A DNA stretch of 11,094 nucleotides from positions 1 through 11,094 of the forward strand of contig JAIDLK010000072.1 of the NCBI GenBank assembly GCA_029051085.1, written 5' to 3'. Of the stretch, positions 1 through 5,620 are shown in pieces (within the stretch, counting starts at the first letter, position 1; each line of letters starts with the position of its first letter). The position numbers and the translations under genes were made by a program. The notes beneath the pieces are model-generated. The model saw only the letters and a list, made by a program, of their open reading frames with translations, searched no databases and had not been told where the DNA came from. The stretch comes from Alphaproteobacteria bacterium (lineage in GTDB: Bacteria > Pseudomonadota > Alphaproteobacteria > Rs-D84).

Positions 1-207
1 CCAAAAGGGCATTTTTTTATTGAAAATACTAAATACTTTTAACAAAAAAGGCCCACTAAAAAAAACGGTCCTTTTTTATACTTTCTTTTATTACTACGAT
101 TTTAGCCTCTTTTCAGCCCAAAAGTCAAAGCAAAAATATGCCAAAAAAAAGGACCGTTTTCCTGTGGCATAAGGCAACAGAAAATTAGATGTTTGGGAGA
201 GATAACA
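1..207. other. AT-rich intergenic leader upstream of the cysteine-rich protein gene
   Basis: No reading frame here looks coding. The stretch is dominated by A and T runs. It holds a tandem heptamer (AAATACT at 24-30 and 31-37) and a GGGC followed by a seven-T run near 7-18 that could be the tail of a terminator for a gene beyond the left edge. A TATACT at 77-82 resembles a -10 box but has no matching -35. The ribosome binding site of the next gene (GGGAGAG, 195-201) closes the region. I cannot name a specific promoter. Confidence 0.5.
62..160. repeat. 16-bp perfect inverted repeat with 67-base spacer
   Basis: The left arm at 62-77 reads AAAACGGTCCTTTTTT. The right arm at 145-160 is its exact reverse complement. 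The spacer is AT-rich and non-coding. The arms could fold as a long-loop hairpin in the leader RNA, be terminal repeats of a very small element, or be paired protein-binding sites. There is no flanking target-site duplication that I can see, so a mobile origin is only a possibility. Confidence 0.6.
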
Positions 208-951
208 ATGGCGAAACAGACCAGATTTTATTTACTTATATCCACACTGACGCTTATGATTACAGTAAAAGAAAGTCATGCATATGTGAACATCGGCTAT
301 ACAGCGGGCGAAGTGCTTACCACTCGGCCATATTGCATGTCACCCGGTGATTACTCTGACGGAGATGCCCCGTGCCAGATTTGCGTTCCCATAGACGTAT
401 CAGACAGAAATCAATGGCTGAAAGACGAAAAACCATGTGTCGATAATGTATGCTCTTCGTATGCCGGCAATCCAGACTTTCGTAACGAAAGTCACTATGC
501 CAAGGGAGATAGGGGCGGCTATTATGTATGCTCTGCTTATGACGGATGGACATATACGGCAACAGACCCCAATTTGCAACCATGCACCAGCAGTAATTGT
601 CAGTCTTCTGCCTGGACGACTCTTCGCACCGGTTATGAAACACGCACATACAGATACTGCTCAACGACTACCAATTGCGCTTCTGAAACACAATATCGCT
701 GTGCCCAAAACTATTATGGCAGCACCACAAACGGCACCAGCGGCTGCAGCAAATGTGACAGCAGTCCCGATAACACCGCATACGAGGAAAACAACAAGTA
801 TGTTAGCACAGGCAGCAAAGAACCGGGCCGGACAATGGGCGGCGGCACAAGCTCAAAAACATCATGCTATATCCCTCCCCTGGGTGGTTCTTATTCATAC
901 ATGGACTCCACGGGTGTATATGAATTTAACGGCAATTGTTACTGGAGTTAA
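208..951 (+). CDS. Secreted cysteine-rich protein (hypothetical)
   Basis: Function unknown. The ATG at 208 is chosen over an in-frame TTG at 193 because GGGAGAG at 195-201 sits six bases before it; the product is 247 residues. Residues 1-25 form a signal peptide (basic start, hydrophobic core, SHA|YV cleavage), so the protein should reach the periplasm or surface. The mature part has 15 cysteines and none lie in the signal, suggesting disulfides. Two local patterns stand out: YRCAQNYYGSTTNGTSGCSKC (163-183, 21 residues split here as YRCAQNYYGS and TTNGTSGCSKC), and a C-terminal SCYIPP...GVYEFNGNCYWS block (219-247). From memory, similar blocks recur in secreted proteins of gut alphaproteobacteria of the RF32 type; that is recollection, not a search. 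It is rich in Ser, Thr, Tyr and Gly, like a surface protein. It may or may not be co-transcribed with the LicD gene 85 bases downstream. Confidence 0.75.
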   Translation: MAKQTRFYLLISTLTLMITVKESHAYVNIGYTAGEVLTTRPYCMSPGDYSDGDAPCQICVPIDVSDRNQWLKDEKPCVDNVCSSYAGNPDFRNESHYAKGDRGGYYVCSAYDGWTYTATDPNLQPCTSSNCQSSAWTTLRTGYETRTYRYCSTTTNCASETQYRCAQNYYGSTTNGTSGCSKCDSSPDNTAYEENNKYVSTGSKEPGRTMGGGTSSKTSCYIPPLGGSYSYMDSTGVYEFNGNCYWS

Positions 952-1036
952 AAATCAATAAATAGGATATAAGCTTGCCGCCTTTTAATAGTAAACAAAT
1001 AAATCCATAGGAATAAACACCATAAAAGGCACAAAA

Positions 1037-1993
1037 ATGAATCCGCAGAATACCCCGGACCTGCTGTCGTATATATCAGATTTTTACCGTACCACAGATA
1101 CAAAGCTTAACCACCTGACCAAATCGGTCGAGCAGCTAAAAAAGCACATCACGCTGCTTTACGCCCTGCGAACAAATATAACAGATATTCCACCCGCAAC
1201 AGGACACCTGCAGATGAAACAAAAAGGATGTCTTAAGCTGCTGCGGCTGATTGATAAAACATTAAAAGACGCCGGAATTGAATATTTTCTGGGGTATGGC
1301 ACACTGCTTGGGGCGGCACGCGGTGGCGGATTCATCCCATGGGATGATGATATAGACATATGTCTGATGCGCAAAGACTTTGACCGGGCAGTTACCGTTT
1401 TGACAGAAAAATTCAACCACAACGGATTTTTTACCACATGGGGCCTAAGCGGTGACATATTCAAAGTTCTATATACAAATAAAATTTGTGTGGATTTATT
1501 CCCATGGGATACATATCATTCCCGCATCAAAACAAATGATGAACGAACTAATTTCATTAACAGATATATCCAGGCAATGAACACCGCCCGCCAGCTGGAG
1601 GCCGACAAACGAATACTGGCCGAAAACCCGAATGCAATTGTCGCATCGACTCATGACAGTTATGCACAAATACGCGACGATATTATTATGGACAATATCT
1701 TGCCCGACTTTGAGAACGGCGATATATTTGAGGGCATAGACTGGCAAACATTCCCCGAAAGAGCATCCCATTTTTATCACGCCAATCCGTTCCATCACGA
1801 ATATATTTTCCCACTTGGTGAAATTCAATTCTGTGGACATACTTTTCCGGCACCGCATAACGTGGATGCCGTACTGACCACACGCTTTGGTGATTGGCAT
1901 ACATTGCGACCAGATTTTGGCCGTCATAATGGCGAGCCTTTCACATACGAAGAAGTGGCTCTGGTCCGCGAATTTATCGGAAACAACCAATGA
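1037..1993 (+). CDS. LicD-family phosphotransferase
   Basis: LicD enzymes (fukutin/FKRP relatives in the nucleotidyltransferase-fold group) move a phospho-alcohol from a CDP-activated donor, such as CDP-choline, CDP-ribitol or CDP-glycerol, to a glycan. The hallmark block is at residues 86-108: GYGTLLGAARGGG followed by FIPWDDDIDI, where the aspartates bind metal. A second conserved patch, VDLFPWD, is at 152-158, and the C-terminal FPLGEIQFCGHTFPAP region with RFGDW (about 259-287) is also typical. Residues 24-44 could form a short coiled coil before the catalytic part. There is no signal peptide, so it should be cytoplasmic. The start has AAAAGG seven bases upstream. Its stop overlaps the start of the cytidylyltransferase gene in ATGA, so the two are translationally coupled. 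That partner makes CDP-glycerol the likely donor (inference). The acceptor is unknown. Confidence 0.88.
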   Translation: MNPQNTPDLLSYISDFYRTTDTKLNHLTKSVEQLKKHITLLYALRTNITDIPPATGHLQMKQKGCLKLLRLIDKTLKDAGIEYFLGYGTLLGAARGGGFIPWDDDIDICLMRKDFDRAVTVLTEKFNHNGFFTTWGLSGDIFKVLYTNKICVDLFPWDTYHSRIKTNDERTNFINRYIQAMNTARQLEADKRILAENPNAIVASTHDSYAQIRDDIIMDNILPDFENGDIFEGIDWQTFPERASHFYHANPFHHEYIFPLGEIQFCGHTFPAPHNVDAVLTTRFGDWHTLRPDFGRHNGEPFTYEEVALVREFIGNNQ

Positions 1994-2376
1994 CACGAAT
2001 AATTACGTACGGCACATTTGATACTTTTCACTGGGGACATATGTCCATGTTGCAACGCGCCCGTGAAATGGGCGACTGGCTGGCAGTGGGATTATCAACA
2101 GATGAATTTAACAAAATCAAAGGCAAGCATTCACATTTCTCGTATGAACGCCGCATGGAAATATTACGCGGGGTAAAATACGTTGATTTAATTTTTCCGG
2201 AAACCAGCTGGGAACAAAAACGTGCCGACATAATAAAATACAATATAGACATTTTTGTTATCGGCGATGACTGGCGCGGAAAGTTTGACGACTTGTCAGA
2301 CCTGTGCCGTATAATATACCTGCCCCGCAGTGCCGATATCAGCAGCACGCTTATCAAAAATTCATTACAAAAATAA
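1990..2376 (+). CDS. tagD: Glycerol-3-phosphate cytidylyltransferase (TagD-type)
   Basis: Predicted to make CDP-glycerol from CTP and glycerol 3-phosphate in the cytoplasm. At 128 residues it has the size of Bacillus TagD (129 as I recall) and aligns with it by eye almost end to end. Visible signatures are ITYGTFDTFHWGH (5-17) with the HxGH nucleotide-binding motif at 14-17, STDEFN (36-41), the VIGDDW block (90-95) and RSADISST at 113-120, the counterpart of the RTEGISTT motif. The gene starts inside the stop codon of the LicD gene (ATGA overlap), which ties the two products together. It ends 17 bases from the convergent nuclease gene with no hairpin terminator between them. A related cytidylyltransferase acting on another polyol phosphate cannot be excluded, but the similarity to TagD is close. 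Confidence 0.9.
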   Translation: MTRIITYGTFDTFHWGHMSMLQRAREMGDWLAVGLSTDEFNKIKGKHSHFSYERRMEILRGVKYVDLIFPETSWEQKRADIIKYNIDIFVIGDDWRGKFDDLSDLCRIIYLPRSADISSTLIKNSLQK

Positions 2377-2393
2377 TCATTGATTACATATGA

Positions 2394-2807
2394 TTACAAA
2401 TCACACCAACCGCGACGACGCCCACCTGAATAAGGGCGCCCAAGTTTTTCCGCAATCAATATTTCACCAACATCCCGTCCATCGGACGTCTTGACATACG
2501 CATCAATACGACCCAAATATTTATCATCTTTGATATGCGACAACTCAACAACACTGCCGACTGGTATCAATGTCGCCAGCCTGTCGCGTGCCATATTCGC
2601 GCGCACTATTTCATATTCACATTCACCATGCATTTCCGGTGTATCAACATTCATTAGGCGAACACGGACGGATATACGAATATCGTCTTCAAGATTTACA
2701 TATGCGGCAAATGTGTCACCGTCGAAAATATAATCGACAGTCGCCGGTGTGGCGACCGCCACACCGGCATTAAACATCATATAAATCGATAAAAAGATTT
2801 TCTTCAT
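2394..2807 (-). CDS. Secreted thermonuclease-like (SNase-family) protein
   Basis: A staphylococcal-nuclease-fold endonuclease, predicted to cut DNA or RNA outside the cytoplasm with calcium. The 137-residue form starting MKKIFLSIYMM is chosen: a longer frame to 2840 would add residues antisense-free but inside tolB and would spoil the signal peptide (1-19, AVA|TP). Family residues are present: FDGDT (28-32) for metal binding, RLMNVDTPE (50-58) holding the catalytic Arg50, Asp55 and Glu58, and the second catalytic arginine in YLGR (Arg100). The end, PYSGGRRRGWC, is common in Gram-negative members. Cys63 and Cys135 could form a disulfide. The start lies one base after the tolB stop and has no strong ribosome site of its own, so it probably depends on tolB translation. 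Confidence 0.87.
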   Translation of the reverse strand: MKKIFLSIYMMFNAGVAVATPATVDYIFDGDTFAAYVNLEDDIRISVRVRLMNVDTPEMHGECEYEIVRANMARDRLATLIPVGSVVELSHIKDDKYLGRIDAYVKTSDGRDVGEILIAEKLGRPYSGGRRRGWCDL

Positions 2808-2808
2808 T

Positions 2809-4125
2809 TTATGGCAGTTTCGGCGACCATGTCGGTTCAAGCCCGTTTACATCATCGGGTAACTCAATATCGTATATATTCTGACCGGTGATATCAACAC
2901 TGCGAATATGGCTGATGCGCTCGACGCCATCAATGGCCTTTTCCGTCTCGTAATATACCAGACGACGACTGCCCGGCGCCCAGGACGGCGCCTCCATAAA
3001 CCATCCGCCCGCAAGAATCTTTTCATTGCGTCCGCGCGGATCCATAATGCCGATAAAGAAAGTATCATCAGCCATTTTGGTAAATGCGATAAACTGCCCG
3101 TCCGGTGACCATGCAGGCGTTGCATACCGCCCATTACCATAAGTAATACGCTCTTCCGCCAATGTTTCCAAATCCAGAACATGAATCTGCTGGCGCCCCG
3201 AACGGTCCGAATTAAAGGCCATTTTTTTACCATCCGGTGAATAAGACGGACTGGTATTCAGCGAATTACCAAACGTTAACTGGCGCAGGGTCTTGGCCTC
3301 CATATCATATTCATATATATGCGTAATACCGTTTTTAACCAAAGACAGAGCTATCTTTGTCCCATCCGGCGAGAAACGCGGTGCAAAATTCATACCGCCA
3401 AATTGTCCCAAGCGTCGTGCCGCCCCCGTATCCAAATCCAGGCTCCAAACCATCGGGTCATCATCACGATACGACAAAAATACCACTGTCTGCATATTCG
3501 GCGAAAAGTGCGGCGACATCACAAATGTTTTATCATCCGACAGATAACGCAGCCCATATCCGTCTTGATCCATAATCGCCATACGCTTTACCCGTTTCTT
3601 TACAGGCCCGGTTTCTGCAATAAATACTATCTGGGTATCAAAATAACCAATCTCTCCCGTTAAGCGCTCGTATATCGCATCCGCCATAATATGCGCCATT
3701 CGACGTGCCGACTTTTTCGATGCAAGCAAACTTTGGGCCTCTATCTGCTCTTTGCCATCAATATCCCACATATAGAATTCCAGCTTGTATTTTCCGTCGT
3801 CAATATCTAACTTTGCCTGAACCAAAACCTGTGTTTTTATTGCCGCCCAGGATTTAAAGTTTGGCATCTGACCCATCTTTACATACTCAGGAAACGCATC
3901 ATGATTTACAATGCGAAACAGTCCCGTTGACTTCAAATCTTTCTCAACCACCTCGCGTATCATGGCCGCATCCTTTGAATTGGCGCTGCCGCCAATTTCA
4001 AATTTTTGAACCGCGATTGGAATCGGCGATGCCGCCCCGGCAATAATATCAACCTTTAACTCGGCCCGCGCTGCGGATATTGCACCAACAAAAATCGCAC
4101 ACGCAAAAAGTATTTTCTTTAGCAT
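2809..4125 (-). CDS. tolB: Tol-Pal system periplasmic protein TolB
   Basis: TolB is the periplasmic part of the Tol-Pal machine that links inner and outer membrane and helps the outer membrane constrict at division. The 438 residues match the usual length. There is a signal peptide at 1-21 (ARA|EL), an N-terminal domain to about 160, then a six-bladed beta-propeller. The propeller repeats are visible as SPHFSPN (204-210), APRFSPDG (248-255), SPSYSPDG (292-299), TPAWSPDG (336-343), APSWAPG (379-385) and EPTWSPKLP at the end. The start has GGGGAG a few bases upstream. It is followed after one base by a secreted nuclease rather than pal, and tolQ, tolR and tolA are not in view, so the usual tol-pal order is broken here or lies elsewhere. 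Confidence 0.95.
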   Translation of the reverse strand: MLKKILFACAIFVGAISAARAELKVDIIAGAASPIPIAVQKFEIGGSANSKDAAMIREVVEKDLKSTGLFRIVNHDAFPEYVKMGQMPNFKSWAAIKTQVLVQAKLDIDDGKYKLEFYMWDIDGKEQIEAQSLLASKKSARRMAHIMADAIYERLTGEIGYFDTQIVFIAETGPVKKRVKRMAIMDQDGYGLRYLSDDKTFVMSPHFSPNMQTVVFLSYRDDDPMVWSLDLDTGAARRLGQFGGMNFAPRFSPDGTKIALSLVKNGITHIYEYDMEAKTLRQLTFGNSLNTSPSYSPDGKKMAFNSDRSGRQQIHVLDLETLAEERITYGNGRYATPAWSPDGQFIAFTKMADDTFFIGIMDPRGRNEKILAGGWFMEAPSWAPGSRRLVYYETEKAIDGVERISHIRSVDITGQNIYDIELPDDVNGLEPTWSPKLP

Positions 4126-4164
4126 GACAGCTCCCCTGTTTCCTTTAAATTCACGTCACTTTTT

Positions 4165-4193
4165 ATATTATCCGTATCGCATAAAAAAAGCAA
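4165..4193 (-). promoter_or_regulatory. Candidate promoter for tolB
   Basis: On the minus strand TTGCTT (4193-4188) lies 17 bases before TAATAT (4170-4165), about 40 bases upstream of the tolB ATG. Both boxes are imperfect matches to the sigma70 consensus. Position and spacing support it; sequence support is moderate. Confidence 0.4.
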
Positions 4194-4239
4194 GCACCCC
4201 GCCCCTAAAAATCCGCCATACAACAATCAACATATCTGG

Positions 4240-4339
4240 CAATACCGACGCCATCACAGCAGTAATTACAACCGCCTTTACATTTGTATTGACATTCGCC
4301 AATACATTGTTATAGTCACTTGTAAAGACGGCGGTATTG
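4240..4339. promoter_or_regulatory. Operator-like set of GTATTG/CAATAC half-sites
   Basis: Four half-sites occur: CAATAC at 4240-4245, GTATTG at 4286-4291, CAATAC at 4300-4305 and GTATTG at 4334-4339. The inner two form TGTATTG-N8-CAATACA (4285-4306), which overlaps the -35 box of the next gene's promoter. A further pair, ACCGCCTTTACA (4271-4282) and TGTAAAGACGGCGGT (4321-4335), is an inverted repeat apart from three extra bases and brackets the promoter. The neighbouring gene encodes a ribbon-helix-helix protein, a class that usually binds such arrays at its own promoter, so autorepression is the inference. Confidence 0.55.
4289..4316 (+). promoter_or_regulatory. Strong sigma70-like promoter for the RHH gene
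   Basis: TTGACA at 4289-4294 is a perfect -35 box. After 16 bases comes TATAGT at 4311-4316, one mismatch from consensus. Transcription would start near 4323, leaving a leader of about 40 bases before the ATG at 4362. The -35 lies within the inner palindrome described for 4285-4306. Confidence 0.7.
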
Positions 4340-4361
4340 TCCGCAGTATAGAGGATTGCCT

Positions 4362-4586
4362 ATGCCAAATGTAATGCAGCAGCTCTTTATTATGAATATG
4401 GAAACTCTGTTAAAGGAGTACGCCGCCTATAAGACTTTTAATAAGTCGGATTGCGTCATAAACATGCGCATTCCGCGCCCAATATTGGACAAGATAAAAG
4501 AACTGGCCGAGGCCCAGCATGTCCCCTATCAGTCACTGATATCATCGGTACTGTTTTCTTTGGCCAATATAGAAGAAAAGAAATAA
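4362..4586 (+). CDS. Orphan ribbon-helix-helix (CopG-antitoxin-like) protein
   Basis: A 74-residue protein with a likely RHH DNA-binding fold at its C-terminal half: beta strand VINMRI (32-37), helix from about 39 to 51 (PRPILDKIKELAE), a turn, and a second helix from about 55 to 69. The stretch HVPYQSLISSVL resembles the xIPYQTLI pattern of CopG-type antitoxins of type II toxin-antitoxin systems. The ATG at 4362 is chosen because GAGGA at 4351-4355 is well placed; an in-frame TTG at 4356 abuts that site. No toxin gene lies on either side: upstream is the regulatory gap to tolB and downstream a terminator. It may be a solitary transcription factor or an antitoxin acting on a toxin encoded elsewhere. 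The operator-like promoter suggests self-regulation. Confidence 0.72.
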   Translation: MPNVMQQLFIMNMETLLKEYAAYKTFNKSDCVINMRIPRPILDKIKELAEAQHVPYQSLISSVLFSLANIEEKK

Positions 4587-4600
4587 TAAATAAAAAAACA

Positions 4601-4617
4601 CCCCGCAAACCGCGGGG
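4601..4617. terminator. Bidirectional terminator between the RHH and VirB2-like genes
   Basis: CCCCGC (4601-4606) pairs with GCGGGG (4612-4617) around a five-base loop. A T-run follows on the plus side (4620-4624), and an A-run precedes it (4592-4598), giving a T-run for minus-strand transcripts. It separates two convergent genes. Confidence 0.85.
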
Positions 4618-4633
4618 CGTTTTTATCTCGAAA

Positions 4634-4978
4634 TTACCAGCCCTGAATCGCGCAGCCCAATACACCTTGGCCACCCTGAGACATAAAGAACGTCAAAACA
4701 ACGCCGATACCGAACAGCAGGATAAAGCCGACCAACATACCGGTACCCTTCTTCTGCAAATCGTCCATTTTGACTTCGCCCTTGGAAATATATCCCCATG
4801 CCCATCCGGCGATAACAAACGCCGCACCAACAAATGCCAGCGTACGCAAAATATTAAACACCCCCTGCATCTGCTGAATCAGCACACACAGACCATTTGT
4901 ACTTGGCGCCGCCATTGCCGGCGTCGCAGCCAGCGCCGCAACAATTGCCATATTCAATTTAGTAATCAGTTTTTTCAT
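4634..4978 (-). CDS. Small two-helix membrane protein, VirB2/TrbC pilin-like
   Basis: A 114-residue protein starting MKKLITKLNMAIVAAL; this start has AGGGGAA upstream, whereas a longer frame to 5002 lacks one. A signal peptide ends near AMA|APS (about 23-24). Two hydrophobic segments follow, about 46-64 (LAFVGAAFVIAGWAWGYI) and 82-98 (GMLVGFILLFGIGVVLTFF), joined by a charged loop. Short size, long signal and two helices split by a small loop match VirB2/TrbC pilins of type IV secretion, but no other secretion gene is nearby and the match is by shape rather than by a diagnostic motif. A cysteine just after the signal (GLCVL) and one near the end (LGCAIQGW) could bond. It could instead be an unrelated small inner-membrane protein. 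It appears monocistronic, with its own promoter and terminator. Confidence 0.65.
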   Translation of the reverse strand: MKKLITKLNMAIVAALAATPAMAAPSTNGLCVLIQQMQGVFNILRTLAFVGAAFVIAGWAWGYISKGEVKMDDLQKKGTGMLVGFILLFGIGVVLTFFMSQGGQGVLGCAIQGW

Positions 4979-5014
4979 CAGGTTCCCCTTTACATTATTC
5001 AACTTACAGTTGTA

Positions 5015-5042
5015 ATTTTATCATAAATCTAACACAATTCAA
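5015..5042 (-). promoter_or_regulatory. Promoter for the VirB2-like gene
   Basis: On the minus strand TTGAAT (5042-5037) is followed after 16 bases by TAAAAT (5020-5015). Just past the -10, TTACA-GT-TGTAA (5004-5015) forms a short inverted repeat around the expected start site and could be an operator. Confidence 0.5.
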
Positions 5043-5051
5043 AATAAAAAA

Positions 5052-5069
5052 CGGGCGCAATCGCGCCCG
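5052..5069 (-). terminator. Terminator of the lipoprotein gene
   Basis: CGGGCGC (5052-5058) pairs with GCGCCCG (5063-5069) around a four-base loop. On the minus strand it is followed by six T residues (5051-5046). It lies 20 bases after the lipoprotein stop codon. Confidence 0.85.
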
Positions 5070-5088
5070 CTATTTAATAACTGCAATA

Positions 5089-5466
5089 TTACATTGCGGA
5101 AACCAAAACATATTTACGAGATACGTTTGTCTGACACGTATTACAGCGCGGCGCCGCATATGCAACCGGCGCACTGTATGAAACCACCTGGGCCGCCGGT
5201 GTCATGATAACACGGTCGGCACGCGGCGCCTGGCCTGTCATATCACGATTATACAGGTCCGCACAACGCGTGTTACGATACACAATCTTTTTACCAGTAT
5301 TCAATGTGCGAATATCGCCGTTGAAATGATTGCCCTGTTCACCGGTGTAGTAAATGCAGTCTTCACCATCCTGAGTATAACGAACATCGCCACGATAATA
5401 ATCATAATAAGACGCACAACCCGCCAAACCAACCAACGCAATCATAGAAACCAGAACTTTCTTCAT
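5089..5466 (-). CDS. Small outer-membrane lipoprotein (hypothetical)
   Basis: Function not recognised. The 125-residue form from MKKVLVSM is chosen because AAGGA lies about eight bases upstream and because it opens directly with a lipoprotein signal: lipobox LAGC with the acylated Cys17. Ala18 and Ser19 follow; absence of Asp at +2 favours outer-membrane sorting. The mature part begins with a Tyr/Asp-rich SYYDYYRGD stretch, then a GDVRYTQDGEDCIYYTG segment and a TRCADLY segment. Near the end there is a Pro/Ala-rich linker and RCNTCQ, a CxxC motif that might bind metal or form a disulfide. A longer frame to 5532 adds only a polar tail that would bury the signal. Transcribed alone, divergently from the aldolase gene. 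Confidence 0.78.
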   Translation of the reverse strand: MKKVLVSMIALVGLAGCASYYDYYRGDVRYTQDGEDCIYYTGEQGNHFNGDIRTLNTGKKIVYRNTRCADLYNRDMTGQAPRADRVIMTPAAQVVSYSAPVAYAAPRCNTCQTNVSRKYVLVSAM

Positions 5467-5520
5467 ACCTTTGTCCTTTTTCAAAGCCGCTCTCTCTGCA
5501 CACTCCGATTCGTTAACTTT

Positions 5521-5548
5521 ATTATTGCACAAAAAGAAACATTGTCAA
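5521..5548 (-). promoter_or_regulatory. Promoter for the lipoprotein gene
   Basis: On the minus strand a perfect TTGACA (5548-5543) is followed after 16 bases by AATAAT (5526-5521), one mismatch from consensus. The start site would lie about 45-50 bases before the ATG at 5466. Confidence 0.65.
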
Positions 5549-5562
5549 CAACCAAACAAAAA

Positions 5563-5591
5563 TGTACACATACAGTAAAATATGTTATACT
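5563..5591 (+). promoter_or_regulatory. Promoter for the aldolase gene
   Basis: TGTACA (5563-5568), 17 bases, then TATACT (5586-5591), one mismatch from the -10 consensus. The leader to the ATG at 5621 would be about 24 bases. It sits back to back with the lipoprotein promoter. Confidence 0.6.
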
Positions 5592-5620
5592 TTTCACCAC
5601 GTACTTAAAAAGGAAAGGCA

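Noticed and set aside
437..961. Plus-strand 174-codon frame overlapping the cysteine-rich gene
   Set aside because: It is the other reading frame of a gene with a signal peptide and a good ribosome site; no own start signal or recognisable motif.
975..1003. Possible LicD promoter TTGCCG-N17-AATAAA
   Set aside because: Both boxes are poor matches in an AT-rich gap where such pairs arise by chance; not strong enough to list.
1496..1996. 166-codon minus-strand frame opposite the LicD gene
   Set aside because: It is antisense to a gene with clear LicD motifs and shows no motif or start signal of its own.
2808..2840. Longer start of the nuclease gene inside tolB
   Set aside because: The extra 11 residues would precede and spoil a clean signal peptide, and no ribosome site supports that start.
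4124..4315. 63-codon plus-strand frame in the tolB-RHH gap, with a hydrophobic end, as a possible toxin
   Set aside because: Its ATG lies opposite the tolB start, has no ribosome site, and its end runs through the RHH promoter boxes. It is best read as chance, though a toxin would be expected about here.
4451..5026. 191-codon plus-strand frame over the terminator and VirB2-like gene
   Set aside because: It crosses a strong hairpin terminator and is antisense to a gene with signal peptide, ribosome site and promoter.
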